Below, in pieces: positions 60,201 to 64,000 of a stretch of 64,000 nucleotides of DNA. The notes beneath the pieces are model-generated. The model ran no database searches, was not told the DNA's origin, and saw only the letters and a program-made list of their open reading frames with translations. The first letter of the stretch is position 1; each line of letters opens with the position of its first letter. Source of the stretch: Serripes groenlandicus. Its lineage: Eukaryota; Mollusca; Bivalvia; Cardiida; Cardiidae. Made by a program: the position numbers and the translations under genes. The DNA lies in assembly GCA_031761405.1 (NCBI GenBank), contig JASEVX010000017.1, forward strand, positions 6,373,668-6,437,667, read 5' to 3'.

Positions 60201-61028
60201 TGAAGTTGGTAAATTGGAAACAAGTTAGAAAAAGACTGAACAACAGAGGACTAGATAAGGTGGAGTGAACTGGTTTTTTCACATCAATATTTCTCTAATA
60301 ACCCCTTCCCTCATACGACAATTCTGCAGCAGTTGACTTTGAAACATATTATGTCATAAAATAGAAAATCTCTATAATTGAATGGAATTATGAATAACCT
60401 ATGACTAAGAAAAGTGGAAAACATTGTGGCAAAAGGAGAAATTGCTCATTTTGAGCATTTCTTCTTTCGTCACTATGTTTTCAAAAAGCTGTCTGCTGCA
60501 GAGGAGTCAGAAAGCGTCTATATGAGGGAAAGGGTTAACTTAACGAAACATTATGTTGTTGGTACTCAAAAGAATTGTCTCAATGAGCCGGTTCATAGGG
60601 TTTGAGTGTCAAATAATGGTTTCGGAATTTGAAATAATCATCTTATCTACAGTTCTAGAACAAGGAAGTTTGAAAACTAAGCATGCTAGAGGTCAATATA
60701 TTCCTTGTATTGTTCCAATATGCTGGTCAGTAGAATCCTCGACCTAAATAGATATGTCTGTTGTTAAGTCAGTGATGCAAGTTAAAAGTGAAATCGCCAA
60801 ACAGAAACAAATTATGGTCAATAATGAGTTTCACGGACAACATTCGTACCTGACTCCGAAATCCTTATCTTCTATCAATGGAATGAATCCATAGTATTTC
60901 TTGCCGTGTTTCTTTGCCTTTGGTCTGTATAGTATTTCTTCAACCTCATCGATTTCGAATTTCTCTACTGTGTAACCCCAAGCAGATGCCACAAGGACCA
61001 TACAGACGACAGCAAACATCGACTTCAT
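48114..61028 (-). CDS. CTSZ: Cathepsin Z (cathepsin X), copy B, complete six-exon gene
   Basis: Tandem paralogue of copy A with the same intron positions and phases. Exons 61028-60850, 55658-55540, 52526-52302, 50571-50421, 49146-48978 and 48245-48114 encode 324 aa ending QYRG-stop. The catalytic triad is intact: Cys104 in CGSCW, His254 in [11 protein letters not shown], Asn275 in [13 protein letters not shown] precedes the active Cys. By hand count exons 2-6 differ from copy A at about 40 of 796 bases, and most differences change amino acids. Like copy A, the propeptide has no Cys. Its promoter keeps two CACGTG E-boxes that copy A lacks. Intron 2 carries a MITE with a pearl-like element nested inside it, both absent from copy A. 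Confidence 0.94.
48978..49146 (-). CDS. CTSZ: CTSZ copy B exon 5 (catalytic His and Asn)
   Basis: 169 bp; eight residues differ from copy A but [11 protein letters not shown] and RNSWGEPW keep the catalytic His and Asn. Confidence 0.94.
49189..49641. mobile_element. Two adjacent TTAA-M1 copies (unit B)
   Basis: First copy ends TTATGAGGGAAAGGGTTAA at 49394; the second runs from CTTTTCCACCTACAGG to GTAAGTGGGAAAGGGTTAA at 49641. Confidence 0.78.
50421..50571 (-). CDS. CTSZ: CTSZ copy B exon 4
   Basis: 151 bp; same acceptor (CATGTCACAG... as GTGTCACAG) and donor as copy A. Differs in the loop [16 protein letters not shown]. Confidence 0.92.
50603..51050. mobile_element. Foldback insertions inside the copy B minisatellite
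   Basis: Includes inverted arms ATATTGCACGGCTTCCAGTG (about 50941) and CTGGAAGCCATGCAATATTT (about 51027), and a second part with GCATGTGCATGACGTCATTT that resembles 36776-36800 in copy A. Confidence 0.65.
51050..51490. repeat. ~43-bp minisatellite, CTSZ copy B intron 3
   Basis: About ten units of the same repeat as copy A; its first unit still abuts exon 4 at 50571-50602, separated by an insertion (50603-51050). Confidence 0.87.
52302..52526 (-). CDS. CTSZ: CTSZ copy B exon 3 (active-site Cys)
   Basis: 225 bp. The four base differences from copy A make three amino-acid changes (A to V, S to N, R to H) and none is silent. Confidence 0.94.
52654..54712 (-). mobile_element. TTAA-M1 MITE in CTSZ copy B intron 2, split by a nested element
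   Basis: Flanked by TTAA at 52654-52657 and 54709-54712. Unit A has one TTAA at the matching place (35721-35724, GTATTTTAATCTTAG), so this is a direct empty-site proof of TTAA duplication. The MITE body is interrupted between GACAA and AAAAGGGGAAAAC. Confidence 0.9.
52755..54582 (+). mobile_element. Pearl-like AACAAGA-ended element nested in the MITE
   Basis: Left end CAACAAGAGTTGTCGGAGGACAA (hairpin TTGTC/GACAA; AACAAGAG start), right end GTACTTCGTACTGGCGAGCT. Holds degenerate ~120-160-bp units (52970-53830; AGGGGCAATAACTCTGATAT), a short (ACAG)n at 53521-53537, and four ~176-bp units (53851, 54027, 54204, 54378; GACCTTGACCCAGG). Confidence 0.82.
55540..55658 (-). CDS. CTSZ: CTSZ copy B exon 2
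   Basis: 119 bp as in copy [29 protein letters not shown]. Donor CACAAT|GTGAGT. Confidence 0.93.
55745..56620. repeat. Cluster of TTAA-M1 copies (unit B intron 1)
   Basis: Right half ending about 55836, a copy from TTAACCCTTTCCCACATACA (55834) to GTTGGAAAGGATAA (about 56070), and decayed pieces ending GTTGTATGTGGAAAGGGGTTAA (56598-56619). Confidence 0.68.
56700..56880. mobile_element. H1 foldback repeat (unit B; counterpart 38950-39145)
   Basis: CTCTAGATAAGGGGCGTTTT to CTCCTTATCTGGTCCTCTGA; part of the hairpin's left arm is deleted here. Confidence 0.76.
57019..57253. mobile_element. TTAA-M1 MITE (unit B)
   Basis: TTAACCCTTTCCCTCATACA to ATGAGGGCAAGTGTTAA; full-length counterpart of the deleted copy at 39283-39432. 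Confidence 0.85.
57368..57597. mobile_element. TTAA-M1 MITE, absent from unit A
   Basis: TTACCCTTTCCCTCATACGG to ATGAGGGAAAGGGTTAA. Unit A has the single TTAA (39550-39553, GACTTGTTAAACAATAGACC). Confidence 0.87.
58260..58482. mobile_element. TTAA-M1 MITE (unit B)
   Basis: TTAACCCTTTCCCTCATCCG to ATGAGGGAAAGGGTTAA; shared with unit A. Confidence 0.86.
58510..58970. repeat. Degenerate core repeats of an AACAAGA-family element (unit B; counterpart 40340-40560)
   Basis: Repeated GGAACATTTGTGCCACATTA, TTTTCAAATCTGGCCAGTGC, AAGATTTTTAAAGTTTTCAA; no intact ends. Confidence 0.6.
58980..59860. other. CTSZ copy B intron 1 segment, nothing recognised
   Basis: AT-rich, no exon-like frame; no counterpart noticed in copy A, where exon 1 follows the shared repeat much sooner. 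Confidence 0.45.
59861..60072. mobile_element. TTAA-M1 MITE, ~18-bp left deletion
   Basis: ATAACCCTTTCCCTCATACG runs straight into ACTTTGAACATATTTTG; right end GAGGGAAAGGGATAA. Confidence 0.84.
60298..60537. mobile_element. TTAA-M1 MITE, full length
   Basis: ATAACCCCTTCCCTCATACG to ATGAGGGAAAGGGTTAA, about 310 bp downstream of CTSZ copy B exon 1 in its first intron. Confidence 0.87.
60850..61028 (-). CDS. CTSZ: CTSZ copy B exon 1
   Basis: ATG at 61028-61026; donor GTCAG|GTACGA. Signal peptide [18 protein letters not shown] and propeptide with [11 protein letters not shown]. Confidence 0.91.
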
Positions 61029-61144
61029 TTTCTTTTGACTTGCTGTGGGTGTCTGACTAATTATCAAACTGTTCTTTGTCACACAAATCCGGTTGTTCTG
61101 TTTGGTTCCCCCGTTCTGCTCGATATGTTTTTTGTAAATAAAAT

Positions 61145-61197
61145 ATCACGTGACTGGGTGACTGACTATCATGTGATCGTTTGTGCACGTGATCCAA
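61145..61197 (-). promoter_or_regulatory. CTSZ copy B promoter with two CACGTG E-boxes (CLEAR-like)
   Basis: CACGTG at 61147-61152 in the context GTCACGTGAT (minus strand), nine of ten bases of the GTCACGTGAC CLEAR motif bound by TFEB-type factors at lysosomal genes, and a second CACGTG at 61186-61191. They lie about 120 and 160 bp upstream of the ATG. Confidence 0.5.
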
Positions 61198-61974
61198 TGT
61201 CGTGACAAAATATTTTCCTTGTTTTTTTTAATTAAAAACAATTCACTACTCAGCAGCTTTAACACGTACATACATTTTCTCAGAAATGTTGAATACTTCA
61301 TTATCTAATTTGAGATGATCGGTAAATAGTCGTAAATAAAAAGTAAACATTCATACATGTATAGTGCATATATCTTAAGCGCTATTTTTAAGTGATATTG
61401 TCACCACATGCATAAGAAGGGCTAGTTGCTTAAATAATTTTTTTATTCAATGTCTCTTACTTGATATTGAAAGAGTTAGGAAATATATTTTGTAATAGAT
61501 ATAATTATAGGCATTGATAATTCTACCTGAAGCAGAAATAAGATCAACAGTTTTCTTCAGAAAAATGGTACCTCGCTCTTGTTATTTGATCACAGAGCCA
61601 GGTACCAGTCATATCTGCCATACGGCAACGATACAGCCGCGAGATTCAACTTTACAAAACTTACACAAACACACAACTCTTATGTATTGACCTATTAATT
61701 TGCAGCTCTCATTAATTATTTTGAAAGATGAGGACTGAAGTTTGAAAAAGTGTTGAAAACAATGAATTCTTCTGCTAACGCCTCCTCTCTCAATTCGAAC
61801 TCGTCAGAAATCTATCATGTTGAAGTTAGTCTAAACCGTCAAAGGTACAGTATCTCCACAACTTTCTTTTTTCGTAGATGTCAGATTAAAGATCCCAGCT
61901 TCTACTTCTATTTGTTTTTGAGTCTTGTGTGGACTTTTTCAGTTGTCCCAGAAATTCTGTGGTCCAGGTTTCGA

Positions 61975-62268
61975 GTGCCAGTGAATTTTTTAACGTGGGG
62001 TTAGTGAATTCGTACCCTGGTATAAAGTGAATGCGTAACATGTCGTAAACTAATATGAGTGCTACCTATTTCGGGTAAACATTTAATGATTTATTAACTT
62101 TTGTGATGGTAAATATTTCCCAGTGAACTGCAGATAACCCCTTGCAGCACGATCAGTTATTTACGTCAATTACAAGTCCTACCGACATAAGCAAAGAAAA
62201 TAAAGATCATCACCAGATTAAGCTTATATTTAAATTTAATATATGGCCAAGATTTTAAATCCATGAAA
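61975..62268. other. Spacer between duplication unit B and the retrotransposon, nothing recognised
   Basis: No frame, repeat end or LTR-like TG..CA structure could be identified. Confidence 0.45.
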
Positions 62269-62402
62269 TTATGATGACAGGTATAAAGTTCTCAACACAG
62301 AATTGGGAGGTACTACACATCTCTTTGCAACGGTGATTCTGGCTATCTTCTGGCCTTGTTCGCTAGTCTGTGCCTTCATCTGTATGATTTGACCATCGAA
62401 GA

Positions 62403-62894
62403 TTAATATACCCTTACGCAAGTCCAACAGAGTTGCGTTTTCTTGTAGGATATATCTGCACCTAACAGCATGTCTTGTTCAATTGGTGCCACATGGACAT
62501 TGTTGTAGTATGTCTGGTCACCAATCCTCAATCGTACTGGTCCGACTATTAAACCCTGCATCGACATATCTCTTCCCGCCACGGAAAGTGTTACATCCTG
62601 AATTTTCTTGAGTTGTTTGGACAGGGTCGAGTATAATTTATCGGAAATTAATGTAACATCCGCACCAGTATCGACTACAGCTGTTATGAGTTTATCCTCT
62701 ACTTTCATCTCAATTCTATATGGTGAGGATGAGTTGAGCTGGCATATCGTTACATCTTCATGATCTTCTTTCCCCCCTATTGTCTTCTCGGTGGACGACG
62801 GTTTGGGACCAGTCTTGGGAACAATAGGGATTTCTGATGAAGGTCTTCCCCATTCCGTGACGAGCCTCGGTTTACGCAGGTCATCACTCTTCAC
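62403..62894 (-). pseudogene. Retrotransposon aspartic protease frame, frameshifted
   Basis: Pepsin-like retroviral-type protease: VVDTGADVTLISDKLY holds the catalytic DTG, and MLLGADI is the downstream flap/strand signature. The frame is -1 relative to Gag. After GADI the frame runs into an early stop at 62403, while the continuing pol-like sequence is in another frame, so one base has been gained or lost here. The downstream polymerase domains are absent from the window. Confidence 0.82.
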
Positions 62895-62999
62895 ATGACT
62901 CGCAGGACCGACAGTCTTTAAGTCATGCTTTTCCAGCCAAGGAGTTTCTTGGGTTGTAGGGCCTTTAATTCTAGGGGTCTTCGGTTGGCTTATTTCCTT

Positions 63000-63017
63000 G
63001 ACCCCCTGGAGTTTAAA
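63000..63017 (-). promoter_or_regulatory. Candidate -1 frameshift signal between gag and protease
   Basis: The heptamer TTTAAAC (63017-63011) lies in the gag frame as T TTA AAC, the classic X XXY YYZ slip site, and a -1 slip enters the protease frame. GGGGGTC (63006-63000) starts about four bases later and can pair with GACCCC (62979-62974). However, gag's TAG (followed by CAA) is 18 bases upstream of the heptamer. Confidence 0.5.
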
Positions 63018-63034
63018 CCCTTCTTCTTTCCTTG

Positions 63035-64000
63035 CTAACTACTACTCGGGTTTGGGCAGTCTCGTATGAAGTGTCCGATGTTACCACATCTGAAGCATGG
63101 GTCCTTGTCAACGGATTGCTTTGGTTTGACATACCCGTCTTGTTTCGCATTACCTTTCACTGTTCTTTGAAGGTCGACTATTTGGAGTTTCATCCCTTCC
63201 AGAGTTTTCTGTAAACTTGCCAATATCTCTGAATTTGGTTGATCTTGGCTTGCTGTAGGTTTATGCTCTGACGAAACTGCATTGACGTAGATGTCATCTT
63301 GATCTTTCGGGTTTCGCTTCTTTTTTCCAAACATGCTTGAGTGAACATGTTGAAACTTCAAGATGGCATCCCTTGCTTCTTCCATGGTATAGGGGTTCTG
63401 CATGTAGATGGCGTGTCCCGCATCTTTGTCAAAAAGGCCCTGGCAAAATTTGCAAATGGCTTGTCTATCCGCATAGACTTGTGAACATTCTTTAAATGCC
63501 TTTGTTGCCAGCCTTAATACCCTATCATACCATTCTTCTAACGATTCTTCTTGACGCTGTGCAGCATTCTGAAACTTGGCGTTCGAGGTTTCAAATGGCT
63601 CTCGTCCCCCAAACCTTGACTCCAATTTACTAAGTAGTAAATGGTATCCCATATCTTCCTCCCTCTCAACAAGGGTTTCGTAGTAGTCGGCAGCTTTCCC
63701 CGTTAAACACCAACTTAAGCATGTGCGGCTTTCTCTTGACCTCAAATCACACAGATCCACGTATTCTTCAAACATTTTTCTAAAGGCTATCCAACTTCTT
63801 TTTCCATCGTAATACATTCCCTTTGGAATGTACGGAAATCTCCCACGAGTCGAGCGTCTTGATTTGTGATGACGGGTCTCGAGCAAGCTCGCAGAAACCG
63901 CATCACTACCCGAGTCTAAGCTGTCATCTGAGTCTGTGTTGCGTGATAGCCCATCGAAATCCAGTTTCCGACTGATTTTGTAAATCGAGTCCTTCCGTTT
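63035..64000 (-). CDS. Retrotransposon Gag (capsid-nucleocapsid), 5' end outside window
   Basis: Structural protein of an LTR retrotransposon. The frame is open from 64000 without a stop, so the true start is outside. The central region (WIAFRKMFEEYVDLC, WCLTGKAADYYETL, LESRFGG, EEWYDRVLRLATKAF) resembles the capsid region of Gypsy Gag. The C terminus has one zinc knuckle, CFRCGNIGHFIRDC (CX2CX4HX4C), then ends NPSSS-TAG. An internal ATG is not needed; the codon at 63886 is TTG. The element's function is packaging of its own RNA; no sign of host domestication is visible. Confidence 0.87.
   Translation of the reverse strand, partial: KRKDSIYKISRKLDFDGLSRNTDSDDSLDSGSDAVSASLLETRHHKSRRSTRGRFPYIPKGMYYDGKRSWIAFRKMFEEYVDLCDLRSRESRTCLSWCLTGKAADYYETLVEREEDMGYHLLLSKLESRFGGREPFETSNAKFQNAAQRQEESLEEWYDRVLRLATKAFKECSQVYADRQAICKFCQGLFDKDAGHAIYMQNPYTMEEARDAILKFQHVHSSMFGKKKRNPKDQDDIYVNAVSSEHKPTASQDQPNSEILASLQKTLEGMKLQIVDLQRTVKGNAKQDGYVKPKQSVDKDPCFRCGNIGHFIRDCPNPSSS

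Larger units (their letters stand above)
46690..61970. repeat. Tandem duplication unit B
   Basis: Direct repeat of unit A containing CTSZ copy B. Private insertions include the MITE plus nested element at 52654-54712 and the MITE at 57368-57597. The 46210-46690 stretch between the units is the junction; no gene or repeat boundary is recognisable in it. Confidence 0.85.
62269..64000 (-). mobile_element. Ty3/Gypsy-like LTR retrotransposon, gag-protease portion
   Basis: Minus-strand gag frame is open from the window edge to TAG at 63037-63035; the protease frame follows, with reading open from about 63030. No reverse transcriptase, RNase H, integrase or LTR is seen: the left end stops at about 62269, and the right end is beyond the window. 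The protease frame is further broken by a one-base shift near 62425-62445, after which pol-like sequence stays open to TAA at 62271-62269. This is a degraded or fragmentary copy. Confidence 0.85.

Noticed and set aside
28236..61028. One cathepsin copy being a pseudogene
   Set aside because: All twelve exons have intact frames, matching phases and GT-AG sites, and both copies keep Cys, His and Asn.
62269..64000. Domesticated host gag-like gene
   Set aside because: An adjacent protease frame and a broken downstream frame indicate an ordinary decaying retrotransposon copy.

Overview
This window is animal nuclear DNA: AT-rich, low gene density, intron-containing genes with GT-AG boundaries, and a very high load of short transposable elements. 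The repeat types point to a mollusc, most likely a bivalve. They include pearl-like elements with 150-160 bp core tandem repeats and (ACAG)n runs, elements that start AACAAGAG and end GGTGAGCTAAA, and tRNA-derived SINEs ending in CGGCGTTAAACCCCAATCAAT. No prokaryotic operon, CRISPR array or functional tRNA/rRNA gene was found.

Layout. (1) 1-7538, minus strand: the first five coding exons of cytosolic alanyl-tRNA synthetase (AARS1); the rest lies beyond the left edge. (2) 7539-10723: a divergent intergenic segment with a CpG-richer patch at about 9430-9970. (3) 10724-15260, plus strand: a single-pass membrane glycoside hydrolase family 31 protein related to MYORG. Both catalytic acid positions are altered, so it is probably a pseudoenzyme. 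(4) 15261-25135: gene-free repeats, including a 30-copy 40-bp satellite. (5) 25136-61970: a direct tandem duplication carrying two complete six-exon cathepsin Z genes on the minus strand, copy A (28236-40912) and copy B (48114-61028). (6) 62269-64000, minus strand: the gag-protease part of a Ty3/Gypsy-like retrotransposon, cut by the window edge.

The two cathepsin Z copies are alignable over introns and flanks, so each acts as an empty-site control for insertions in the other. This dates insertions before or after the duplication. It shows directly that the commonest repeat (TTAACCCTTTCCC ends, about 230 bp) inserts at TTAA, that a 3.1-kb composite element also uses TTAA, and that the AACAAGA-ended elements insert without an evident target duplication. 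The copies also differ in an unusual number of amino acids and in E-box (CLEAR-like) promoter sites.

Exon boundaries were placed by hand from splice consensus, reading-frame continuity and family knowledge. No alignment or database search was run. Counts of differences between copies are hand counts.
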